Source of the DNA: Marinomonas aquimarina
GTDB lineage: Bacteria > Pseudomonadota > Gammaproteobacteria > Pseudomonadales > Marinomonadaceae
NCBI RefSeq assembly: GCF_900089755.1
Contig: NZ_FLOC01000003.1
Location: 124,001 to 188,000 of the forward strand
Direction: 5' to 3'
DNA length: 64,000 nucleotides
Under the pieces are notes generated by a model. That model was not told the DNA's origin. It was given only the letters and a program-made list of their open reading frames with translations, and ran no database searches. The position numbers and the translations under genes are program-made. Shown here one piece after another: positions 54,933 to 63,294 of this stretch (its first letter is position 1; each line of letters starts with the position of its first letter).

Positions 54933-55154
54933 ATGAAGAAGCCAATAAAAAAGAAAAACAACAGCAGCCGAATGAAAGATAAAGCTTGGAAAACTGTTAA
55001 CGAAAAGAAATACCATTCTATGGTAAGTGAATATCAAGAAGCCAAAACTAAGCTTGATCAACTGAATATCAGCTCTTCTGAATACGACAAACAAAATAAG
55101 CTTTGTGAGTCATTATTCAACAATGCTAAAAACTTTTTCAACCAAAACCAATAG
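54933..55154 (+). CDS. small basic helical protein downstream of csp
   Basis: A 73-residue protein, strongly basic at the start (MKKPIKKKNNSSRMKDKAWK) and helical afterwards (YHSMVSEYQEAKTKLDQLNISSSEYDKQNKLCESLFNNAKNFF). ACGGAG precedes the ATG. It begins 73 bp after the cold-shock gene in the same direction and may be in the same transcript. No family recognised; RNA or ribosome binding would fit the charge but is a guess. Confidence 0.6.
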   Translation: MKKPIKKKNNSSRMKDKAWKTVNEKKYHSMVSEYQEAKTKLDQLNISSSEYDKQNKLCESLFNNAKNFFNQNQ

Positions 55155-55314
55155 CCTCACCTTTCATTAGTAAAATATTAACGAAAACAAAGAGTTCAGC
55201 ATTACTTATTAAAAAAATTCAATAAACTCTAGTTTTATGCGCTATCAAAAAACCCTCCTTAACAATAAAATAGCGCTTTCGTTTTAAGGACAAAACAACT
55301 TAATCAAAGCAACC

Positions 55315-55497
55315 TCACACTTCAAAAGAATCTTGAAACATTTCGTGACTAGCGTCTACATCCGGCACTTCATCACCACCCTTCAGCAACACTAAGCTCT
55401 TTCCTGATAACTCAATAGCTGGATAGAAAGCCTCCACTCATTCGGATATATGCAAAGGCTTCACCATCGACAACATAACCAGATATGTTAAAACGAA
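55315..55497 (-). pseudogene. possible frameshifted gene remnant
   Basis: On the minus strand FNISGYVVDGEAFAYIRMSG runs to a stop near 55425. A shifted frame continues with VEAFYPAIELSGKSLVLLKG and GDEVPDVDASHEMFQDSFEV, ending at 55315. Both pieces look like real protein, joined by one frameshift. No start or SD is convincing and no family is recognised. This is the only content I see in the 389-bp gap. Confidence 0.35.
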
Positions 55498-55543
55498 GCT
55501 AATCACTACACATAAAATACAACTCATCTAGAAACAGACTAAC

Positions 55544-56554
55544 TTACGCCAACCTAAACCCACTCTTGCTCTGCCATAAGTTCGAGGCACTGTTTCGAGC
55601 AATCTGGTAGGCCCAATCCGCCACGGCCATGGATTTATCGGTATCGCACTCCACGTAGCTGGCGAGTTGTTCGGAGATAAGGTGCGCATGATTACCGAGG
55701 TTATTCTCTTCCCATTTGTATTTGTGCTCGTAGCTTGCGAGATAATCTCGCTTACTGTTGTTGCAGGTGCGATCCGCAAGCACAAAGTTGTGTCCAAGGT
55801 CGAAGGCGTATTTGGCAAAAGAGATGAAGTGATCGACTTCAGCGTGTTGGTCGAGTTTTTTACCACAGTAGAAGCAGGCATTTTTCTGGATCTCTTGAAG
55901 CAATGGTTTGGCGTAAGCCAAGGCTTTGCGATCTTGGCCAAAGAGAAATTCAGGCAAGTTGGCTTGCGCGCCAACGAGATATTGGTTGTGCTTGAAGGAG
56001 ATGATTTTGTCGATCCAAGCGGCACGAGCAAGGTAGGTAATCAGGTGGTAAAACTCACGAAAGTAACCCGCGATGCCTGCGTTTAACTCAATATGCTTCT
56101 GACTCTTATCATGAGGGTATAAAAAGCACTCTTCTTTTTTGGCTAAGATCTGTAAGCGCCACAGCGGGCCATTTTTAAGCGCTGTTTTGGCGACACTGTG
56201 AACGGCTTTATAGTGAGAGCTTTTATACAGCTGATTGATGTTATAAAGCCCTGTTTGCTGGATACTCTGTACTTTCGAGATGATCGCAATTTGCTTCTGT
56301 GAGTCACTATTTTGGTGAAGCTGCTGTTGATGCGCTTGACCGCCAAACGGACGAGCTTGGTTCCAGTAAAGCCGAATCAGCTTATCTGCTAGCACATCTA
56401 ACGAAATAGGTAGTTTGCCATTGACGGTGACATTAGGACTTTCAACACAGACGTCAGCAATCGCGTGCAGCAATGCATATTTGTAGGTGGCGGTGAAGTC
56501 GCCCTCCACCAATAAACGCTGAACGTAAGCAATAAATTCAATCGCGATTTTCAT
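55544..56554 (-). CDS. HNH endonuclease domain protein
   Basis: A 336-residue protein. A C-terminal HNH zinc-finger nuclease is clear at about residues 230-290: CFYCGKKLDQHAEVDHFISFAKY, then NFVLADRTCNNSKRDYLA, giving C-x2-C, D-H and the later N and C/H positions. The N-terminal 220 residues are mostly helical (TATYKYALLHAIADVC), a type seen in restriction-like and toxin-like HNH proteins. Its gene starts 4 bp after the methyltransferase gene, so the two are co-expressed. A defence function is possible but not shown. DNA is the likely target. Confidence 0.85.
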   Translation of the reverse strand: MKIAIEFIAYVQRLLVEGDFTATYKYALLHAIADVCVESPNVTVNGKLPISLDVLADKLIRLYWNQARPFGGQAHQQQLHQNSDSQKQIAIISKVQSIQQTGLYNINQLYKSSHYKAVHSVAKTALKNGPLWRLQILAKKEECFLYPHDKSQKHIELNAGIAGYFREFYHLITYLARAAWIDKIISFKHNQYLVGAQANLPEFLFGQDRKALAYAKPLLQEIQKNACFYCGKKLDQHAEVDHFISFAKYAFDLGHNFVLADRTCNNSKRDYLASYEHKYKWEENNLGNHAHLISEQLASYVECDTDKSMAVADWAYQIARNSASNLWQSKSGFRLA

Positions 56555-56558
56555 ACGA

Positions 56559-57152
56559 CTAACGCTCTTGCTTCTGCACGATCAGATTGAGCCATTGCTC
56601 AGACTCTCGATCTGGCCGCTGATCGCCTGTCACCCAAGTTTCCAATACCTTAAATCCAGCTAAATACGATTGAATTGTCTGCTCGTTTTGATCACAGAAG
56701 AAGCGCCCTTCTTTGACTCGCTCCTGTGTGCCGTACTTAAATGACATATACAGCACACCACTCTGTTTCAGCGCTTTATGCAACCGCTTAATCACATCCA
56801 ATAACTCTGAGTTAGGAACGTGAAGCAAACTGGCACAACACCAAATACCGTCATAGGCATCGGCTTTGTCGAACTGCTGAAAGGTTTGAATGGAAACGGG
56901 CTGCTGCAATAGCTGACCGGCTAATTCTGCAAGCTCTGGACTGGCGTCAAACGCCGCCACTTGATGACCTAAGGATTGAAAATGCTTGGCATCACGACCA
57001 CTGCCGCAGCCTGCATCAAGGATCGAGCCTTGTTCTGGAATATAAGGCAAGAAACGCTCGTAAAGCGCTGACATATCGACATTTTGCGTGTTTTCAACAA
57101 ATACAGACGCATTGTCGGCATAGTACTGACGTGTACTCTGTTCAAAATCCAT
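56559..57152 (-). CDS. class I SAM-dependent methyltransferase
   Basis: A 197-residue Rossmann methyltransferase. Motif I is ILDAGCGSGRDAKHFQSLGH (about residue 40), then VAAFDASPELA, then WCCASLLHVP (motif IV region) and LKQSGVLYMSFKYG (post-motif). The lack of DPPY or a cytosine motif means it is not a normal DNA methylase; small-molecule or tRNA targets are more likely. Gene spacing of 4 bp to the HNH gene implies a shared job, which is unknown. Confidence 0.85.
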   Translation of the reverse strand: MDFEQSTRQYYADNASVFVENTQNVDMSALYERFLPYIPEQGSILDAGCGSGRDAKHFQSLGHQVAAFDASPELAELAGQLLQQPVSIQTFQQFDKADAYDGIWCCASLLHVPNSELLDVIKRLHKALKQSGVLYMSFKYGTQERVKEGRFFCDQNEQTIQSYLAGFKVLETWVTGDQRPDRESEQWLNLIVQKQER

Positions 57153-57389
57153 TTACTGCAATCCTTGGCAAGGAAGAGGAATTTATATACCAGAGACTTT
57201 GCTAAATTTTGACGCTAATACCGAGTGAAAAATAAGGATTTGAGCCGGCACTCTTCTAGTGATGAAAACGAATTTAACACTCAATACGAACCAGACAGCT
57301 AATACTAGTGTCGTCAAAAAGCAGGACGAGCGAGGCCTTTTTTGCCATACTTATGTCATCTAAAAGTTAATAAAGAGATTGTAGTAGCT

Positions 57390-57839
57390 ATGAGTAATTC
57401 AGATTCTTCAACGCACGAAATGCAGGACAAACTGAACCAACTGACTAATGATTACATCGAAAGTGAAGATCTTGGTGACGGTCACACCCTGCTAGTCGCT
57501 GCATGCATTGATAATGACCTTGAAGCACTGAAAATATTTCACAACAAAGGCGTGGATTTTACAGTGCGCAACCATGTCGGCATCAGCACCCTAGATGCTT
57601 GCGCCATGAACGGCTCCAGTGAGTGCCTATCTTACCTCTTGGAAAACCACATCGCTGACGAGCTGATCAACGATCAAGATCCGATGTCAGGCTTTTATCC
57701 AGCCTTTTATGCGGCATCGCAGAACTTTGAAGATTGCTACAAACTTCTAGAGCAGTATGGTGCCGATGTAAGTCTAGAAGGCCCATTTGAAAAGACGGCC
57801 GCCGACGTACTGCAACTCATCAAAGAGCAAGCGAATTAA
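57390..57839 (+). CDS. ankyrin-repeat protein
   Basis: A 149-residue protein with three to four ankyrin repeats: DGHTLLVAACIDNDLEALKIFHNKGVDFTVRN, GISTLDACAMNGSSECLSYLLENH, FYPAFYAASQNFEDCYKLLEQYGADVSL and a final capping helix. I start at the ATG at 57390 (MSNSDSSTHEMQ); an upstream in-frame ATG at 57342 adds 16 residues without SD. No signal peptide. Ankyrins act in protein binding; partner unknown. Confidence 0.85.
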   Translation: MSNSDSSTHEMQDKLNQLTNDYIESEDLGDGHTLLVAACIDNDLEALKIFHNKGVDFTVRNHVGISTLDACAMNGSSECLSYLLENHIADELINDQDPMSGFYPAFYAASQNFEDCYKLLEQYGADVSLEGPFEKTAADVLQLIKEQAN

Positions 57840-58110
57840 GCGGACGCTAGCACGCCAACTTCGACTTAAATAGCAATGAGTTCGGAGCAAGAGTAGCAGT
57901 AGCCATATTACTACTTACCGCTCTGACTCATTATCACCCGCCACTTTTACAGCTCTCCATAAAACAGCACACAAAGCTTCAACCACTCCACCGTGGAACA
58001 GTCAATAGATTGAAGCATTTGAAAACGAACCAACGACCCTTGGCTGCCGATACCCGGAAAATAAAGCTGAAGCGAAATATTGAGAAAGAGATTGAAGTGT
58101 AAATCTTGAA
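57840..58110. other. non-coding stretch before decayed tRNA repeats
   Basis: No ORF with support. From about 58017 a very degraded copy of the tRNA-derived unit can be made out (GAACCAACGACCC followed by ATAAAGCTGAAG), continuing into the better copies to the right. Confidence 0.4.
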
Positions 58111-58508
58111 TTAGTTGCGGCAGCCCCTGTTTTTTTAGAAAGTGAACCGATGACCTTTGGGTCATAACACCAGAGAGATAAAGCTAAAGAGGAAATCTTG
58201 AAATGGTTGCGGGAGCCACTGTTTTTAGAAGGCGAACCGATGACCTTTGGGTCATAACACCTGAGAGATAAAGCTGACGTGAAGTACTGAGAAAGAGATT
58301 GAAGTGTAAATCTTGAATTGGTTGCGGCAGCCCCTGTTTTTTTAGAAAGCGAACCGACGACCTTCGGGTCATAACACCTGAGAGATAAAACTAAAGAGAG
58401 ATACAGAGGAAGGTTTTAAAATATAAATCTTTAAATTGGTTGCGGGAGCCCCTGTTTTTTTAGAGAGCGAACCGACGACCTTCGAGTCATAACACCAGAG
58501 AGATAAAA
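58111..58508 (-). repeat. four decayed initiator-tRNA-derived units
   Basis: Units begin at about 58111, 58204, 58319 and 58437. Each has the tRNA 3' end (GGTTGCGGGAGCC on plus), then a T-rich insert CTGTTTTT(TT)TAGA absent from intact copies, then GAACCGACGACCTTCGGGTC, and then loses homology at the anticodon stem. Linker sequences are also shared (for example 58082-58112 with 58289-58319). The shared insert means that a decayed copy was itself duplicated. These cannot fold as tRNAs. ORFs of about 60-70 codons here are artefacts. Confidence 0.85.
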
Positions 58509-58570
58509 CTAAAGAGAGATAAAACTAAAGAGAGATAAAACTAAAGAGAGATAAAACTAAAGAGAGATAT
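58496..58570. repeat. 16-bp tandem repeat
   Basis: Unit GAGAGATAAAACTAAA, about 4.5 copies in perfect tandem between the last decayed tRNA unit and the first intact tRNA gene. Single copies of the motif also end the neighbouring decayed units, so the tandem expanded from them. Confidence 0.9.
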
Positions 58571-58602
58571 AGAGGAAGGTTTTAAAATATAAATCTTTAA
58601 AT

Positions 58603-58679
<77 letters not shown>

Positions 58680-58752
58680 TCATGAATCTAAGTTTAGTTA
58701 GATTTTGTGATGATACTTCAAACTTGTGGCCAATTCTCACGACTATTCGAAT

Positions 58753-58829
<77 letters not shown>

Positions 58830-58902
58830 CCATGAATCTAAGTTTGATTAGATTTTGTAATGATATTTTGAAACTTTCAGCCAATTCAAACGCTTTACGA
58901 AT

Positions 58903-58979
<77 letters not shown>

Positions 58980-59029
58980 CCTGACAAAAGTCTAATAGAA
59001 ACTGACTTTTAGAATTGTGATCTTTGAAC

Positions 59030-59106
<77 letters not shown>

Positions 59107-59151
59107 CCTGACAGTCAAAGATAACTGATTGTAGAATGTGAATCTTAGAAT

Positions 59152-59228
<77 letters not shown>

Positions 59229-59291
59229 CCATTCAGTCTAGCGACTGTCTAAGATTTTCATTCAAGTGATTATGGTAGCTGTAAAACTAAA

Positions 59292-59368
<77 letters not shown>

Positions 59369-59468
59369 CCTGATTTAGTTTTAACTAATCACTTTTGGAT
59401 CACGAACAATATTCGCTATCCGTCGTTGGCCTCAGTACCGTTCGGTGCCTTGCCTCAACGAGGTGCGC

Positions 59469-59497
59469 ATATTACGGATCTTTTTTAGGTTGGTCAA
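59469..59497 (-). promoter_or_regulatory. promoter of the initiator-tRNA operon
   Basis: Minus strand: TTGACC (59492-59497), 17-bp spacer, TAATAT (59469-59474), then a G/C-rich discriminator (GCGCACC), the type found at stringently controlled stable-RNA promoters. It overlaps the last codons of the gene at 59494. Confidence 0.65.
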
Positions 59498-60384
59498 CCC
59501 CTTAGCTTAAAATCTTTTAATTCTAATCGCTCAGGGTATCCTAGAGAGGAACAGTAACAGCGCAAGCCCGATTGATTCGACTGGATAGTACGACAATAAC
59601 GGGAAACCATTTCTCGTGTATTTTGCGACATGCTCTGCCAGTTAATAAGGTAGTTAGTGTAATGGATCTGCTGAGTATTGTTCACTACCCAGCCATTTTC
59701 ACCATCACGTATACCAAAATTACGATTATCAGGTGATATCAATAGCACAGGCACACCGTAACCGTTCGCCACCTCTATCAGGTTTGACTTGGTCACCAGA
59801 TCCGCTGACACCACTAACAAACCACACTCTTCTAACTGTAACCTTGAGGGTGGCAAAAACGCCTTTAGCGGCAGCTTCTGCAACGCTACCCCCGCCATAC
59901 TGGCATGACTCATCACCTCTTCGGACAACAAGTCTTCCTCAATACACAATACATTACTGGTCGCTTTGGAATAGGAGTGCGGGTAAAAGTAATCGCTTAG
60001 CTCTTTACCACTGCCCCATGTATCGTCTTTGTGTATGTAACTGGCGATTCTCGCAATCGCAGAAGGCACTTGACCACTTTCCAACCACTCAGGCAATCGA
60101 TTGGTATGCAACTGGCAACGTAAGGCAGGACTAATTAATGCAGCCAAGGAGTTAGGCTTGGAACCAAAGGTAATAAGGTGCAATGGCGACTCTTGATATA
60201 CCAAGTCCATCAAGGCACGCATACTGGGTTTAATCTGATCGCCGGCACCATCCGTATTGTAGGAAAGAGACACCATTCGAGACGACAGCGAGTATCGACT
60301 CAATTCAAGAGCAAACTCATCAATGAAAGATTTAAGGTCTTCATTATTGTCGCGATCGTCCCAGATAATTAATGCGTCGGCCAT
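59494..60384 (-). CDS. glycosyltransferase-like protein, family uncertain
   Basis: A 296-residue cytoplasmic protein. The C-terminal part has GYGVPVLLISPDNRNFGIRDGENGWVVNNTQQIHYTNYLINW, which resembles the donor-binding end of GT-B glycosyltransferases (GxPVxxS...G.NG). The N-terminal half has a Rossmann-like run (ADALIIWDDRD, PLHLITFGSKP). A catalytic motif cannot be pinned down. It is a single gene, and its end overlaps the tRNA operon promoter. Confidence 0.5.
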   Translation of the reverse strand: MADALIIWDDRDNNEDLKSFIDEFALELSRYSLSSRMVSLSYNTDGAGDQIKPSMRALMDLVYQESPLHLITFGSKPNSLAALISPALRCQLHTNRLPEWLESGQVPSAIARIASYIHKDDTWGSGKELSDYFYPHSYSKATSNVLCIEEDLLSEEVMSHASMAGVALQKLPLKAFLPPSRLQLEECGLLVVSADLVTKSNLIEVANGYGVPVLLISPDNRNFGIRDGENGWVVNNTQQIHYTNYLINWQSMSQNTREMVSRYCRTIQSNQSGLRCYCSSLGYPERLELKDFKLRG

Positions 60385-60538
60385 AGCAGCGGCATCCCTA
60401 AAATAGATAAATCAAGTTTATGCTAGGCTACCTTTAAAACCATCTTTACATAGTAGATTTTTGCATCCAAACGTAATCAAATGTAACCAATAGATCAATA
60501 TATAAACAACATTCATAATAGATATGCAGGTTAAAGAT

Positions 60539-61198
60539 ATGCCAGAATTAATAGATAAGTTATTGAAAAAATGTACTATTCCTAGCAAAGAAGAGGCTCT
60601 CAAAGGGAGAAGTGAACCACTACTCATAGAAGAAAATCATTTAGTTACAAAAGAAAACATAAAGCGCCATTCAGAAACTGCTGAAACCGAGATTTATCTT
60701 GCAATGGGCTGTTTCTGGGGAGCTGAACGAAAGCTCTGGAATACGCCAGGGGTAAAAGTAACCGCAGTGGGTTACGCGGGCGGCCACACGCCCAACCCCA
60801 CCTATGAAGAAGTCTGCACTGGTCAAACAGGCCACACGGAAGTGGTAAAAGTGATCTTTAATAACACTGAAACGTCGTTAGATGAGGTCTTAAAAGTCTT
60901 TTGGGAAAACCATGACCCGACCCAAGGTATGCGTCAGGGGAACGACATTGGCAATCAATATCGCTCTGCTATTTACACCCTGAACGATGAGGACCTGACA
61001 GCAGTGATGGCCAGCAAAGAGCGCTATCAGCAGCGACTTCTTCAATCTGGCTTTGGCATGATTACCACGGAAGTCGAACCATTGGAGGTGTTTTATTTTG
61101 CTGAAACCTACCATCAGCAATATTTGTTTAAAAACCCAAATGGCTACTGTGGCTTGGCAGGAACAGGCATTAGTTGCCCAATCGGATTAGAAAGATAG
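60539..61198 (+). CDS. msrA: peptide methionine-(S)-S-oxide reductase MsrA
   Basis: A 219-residue MsrA that repairs oxidised methionine in proteins. The catalytic motif GCFWGAER is near residue 60, followed by VGYAGGHTPNPTYEEVCTGQTGHTEVVKVIF, FWENHDPTQGMRQGNDIGNQYRSAIY and a late YHQQYLFKNPNGYCGLAGTG with a resolving cysteine. I take the ATG at 60539 (AGG nine bases upstream); the ATG at 60524 has no SD. Length and the N-terminal extension match the E. coli type. Single gene. Confidence 0.93.
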   Translation: MPELIDKLLKKCTIPSKEEALKGRSEPLLIEENHLVTKENIKRHSETAETEIYLAMGCFWGAERKLWNTPGVKVTAVGYAGGHTPNPTYEEVCTGQTGHTEVVKVIFNNTETSLDEVLKVFWENHDPTQGMRQGNDIGNQYRSAIYTLNDEDLTAVMASKERYQQRLLQSGFGMITTEVEPLEVFYFAETYHQQYLFKNPNGYCGLAGTGISCPIGLER

Positions 61199-61213
61199 CA
61201 ACATGAAAGGCAG

Positions 61214-61239
61214 ATAGGCGGCCCATGGAGCCGCCCTAT
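61214..61239. terminator. hairpin between msrA and recD
   Basis: ATAGGCGGC and GCCGCCCTAT pair around CCATGGA between the convergent genes. T-runs are short, so termination strength is doubtful. Confidence 0.4.
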
Positions 61240-61254
61240 TTGCTTGACCAGTGG

Positions 61255-63294
61255 CTAGTCAATATACAAACTTAAACCACTGCTTCGCTCAACTTTGCGA
61301 TGCATGGCGTCTTCCAAGACAGCTTGACTGCCCGAAATGAGAGTAAAGTACTGCTTAGAGCGAGTAATGCCTGTGTAGATCAGCTCTTTGGTTAAAATTG
61401 GTGAGCTTTGGCTAGGCAGTAGCATCGCCGTGTGGCTAAATTCAGAGCCTTGTGATTTGTGTACTGTCATCGCAAACACGGTCTCAACACTTTGCAAGCG
61501 ACTTGGTAGTACCCAGCGAACACCGCCGTGTCCATCACTGAAGATCACGCGCTGCTTTAACTCACCGTTGACGGGATATAATAAGCTGATGCCGATGTCG
61601 CCATTCATCAAGTCGACACTGTAATCGTTTTGCGTCACCATCACCGGACGACCTAGGTACCACAAGCCCGCCACAGATCTTAGCTTGCCCGCTTTCAACA
61701 GCAGCTGCTCGATACGATGGTTCATCCCCTCTAAGCCCCACTCGCCACGGCGCATGGCCACTAACAGCTGAAAACTGACATGCCGCTCCAGCACCTGCTT
61801 ACCCCATTGATCAAACGCAGCGCTGCCGGCGGACACAGATGGCATCTTCGCCACCACATCGAAATATTCACCATAGCCTTTGACCAATAAATTACGCACA
61901 TCATTGCTCAGCTCCGCGTGAGGTGATTGCTCCTGCTGCAGATAAGATAAAGCGGGCGCATCAGGTGATTCCTGTCGACTTTGGGCAAAGATATTCTGTA
62001 ACGTCGGCCATTTCTTCCCTGATTGCTCACGGTTCACCAAACTGGCGAGCTGGTGAATCACGCCCCCCTCCACAAAGCGGTAACTGTGTCGCAGCATACA
62101 AACAGCCTGATTGAGGGTGGTACCTTGCTCCTCAATATAGGCGCTTGGAATCGTTTGCTTACAGACATCCTTAACCCATGCGGCGGTATGACTAGTGTAG
62201 CTCCCCCTTGCTGCACCACGACACAAATCCCCCAGCACATAGCCCGCTTCCACCGACGCCAGTTGATCTTTATCACCCAAAAGAATGACGCGCGCATCAG
62301 GCTCAATGCCATCAAAGAGACTGGCCATCATTTCGATATCAATCATCGAGGCCTCATCGACCACAACAATGTCTGCTACCAAGGGGTTGGCTTTATTATG
62401 ACTAAACTGTCGCGAGTTCGGCTTAGGCTTCAATAATCGATGCAGCGTGGTCACTTGCGTGGGGATGATTTGCTTTAAATCCGAGGGCTGAATGCCACCT
62501 AACTCAGGCAATTCCAAACGCGCTAGGTTCGCAGCAATGGACTCATTTAAGCGTGCTGCAGCCTTACCCGTCGGCGCCGCCAAGCGAATCGCCAAGGGTG
62601 GCAGATGGTGTTTCAGGCGCTGTCCTTGCAGCAAAGCTAATAGCTTTAAAACAGTGGTGGTTTTACCGGTACCTGGACCACCGGTGATGATCGAGAAATG
62701 GTTACTGGCCGCGATACCACAGGCGACCTTCTGCCAATCCGGTTCATTATCACTCTCTGTCTGCCCGCTCTCCTCTTGAAAGAGCGCGCTCAACAGCTCG
62801 CGGATGTCTTCTTCGGACACACTGGTGGCTCGATTCAATCGCTGACGGATGCCGGAGACAATCGTTTGCTCCGCCTGCCAATAGCGTCGTAAATACAATA
62901 ACGCCGAGCCCTTATGTTTGACCAAGACAAATGGCGTACTTTGCGTCGCGATAAGCGCTTCATCTGCTGCCACCGCTTGACTATTTTCCAACGCCTCGAC
63001 CAATACAGCAATGGACACACCATCAGCCCAAGCACGCAGTGCCTCAAATAACGCCTGCACAGACTCATCTTCACTGTCAGATGCCCCAAGGCTCAACTCA
63101 GGCGCTTGTAACCACTGTTTAAGGTCGATACATACCTGACCCATAGACGCGCTGTAGCTAGCCGCCATCAACACAGGTAAGACATCATTGGAGAGCGCTG
63201 GCTGCTCCTCTGCGATCCATTTCACCAAGGCATAATCCACGTACCGCACCAGTCTGCCATCCACCCACGACTTTAGGCTCATTAGATCAAACAT
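61255..63294 (-). CDS. recD: RecBCD subunit RecD
   Basis: About 679 residues; I start at the ATG at 63294 (MFDLMSLKSWVDGRLV), which overlaps the end of recB, as is usual for coupled recB-recD. The SF1 helicase motifs are present: Walker A ITGGPGTGKTTTVLKLLALL, motif II VVDEASMIDIEMMASLFD, LLGDKDQLASVEAG, and a late AMTVHKSQGSEF and TGITRSKQYFTLI. It drives 5'-3' unwinding in RecBCD for double-strand break repair and degradation of foreign DNA. It is longer than E. coli RecD (608), with an insert around residues 350-420. Confidence 0.93.
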   Translation of the reverse strand: MFDLMSLKSWVDGRLVRYVDYALVKWIAEEQPALSNDVLPVLMAASYSASMGQVCIDLKQWLQAPELSLGASDSEDESVQALFEALRAWADGVSIAVLVEALENSQAVAADEALIATQSTPFVLVKHKGSALLYLRRYWQAEQTIVSGIRQRLNRATSVSEEDIRELLSALFQEESGQTESDNEPDWQKVACGIAASNHFSIITGGPGTGKTTTVLKLLALLQGQRLKHHLPPLAIRLAAPTGKAAARLNESIAANLARLELPELGGIQPSDLKQIIPTQVTTLHRLLKPKPNSRQFSHNKANPLVADIVVVDEASMIDIEMMASLFDGIEPDARVILLGDKDQLASVEAGYVLGDLCRGAARGSYTSHTAAWVKDVCKQTIPSAYIEEQGTTLNQAVCMLRHSYRFVEGGVIHQLASLVNREQSGKKWPTLQNIFAQSRQESPDAPALSYLQQEQSPHAELSNDVRNLLVKGYGEYFDVVAKMPSVSAGSAAFDQWGKQVLERHVSFQLLVAMRRGEWGLEGMNHRIEQLLLKAGKLRSVAGLWYLGRPVMVTQNDYSVDLMNGDIGISLLYPVNGELKQRVIFSDGHGGVRWVLPSRLQSVETVFAMTVHKSQGSEFSHTAMLLPSQSSPILTKELIYTGITRSKQYFTLISGSQAVLEDAMHRKVERSSGLSLYID

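Noticed and set aside
57947-58372. ORFs of 62-72 codons in the decayed tRNA region
   Set aside because: Similar to each other only because the tRNA-derived repeats are; no SD and no protein-like constraint.
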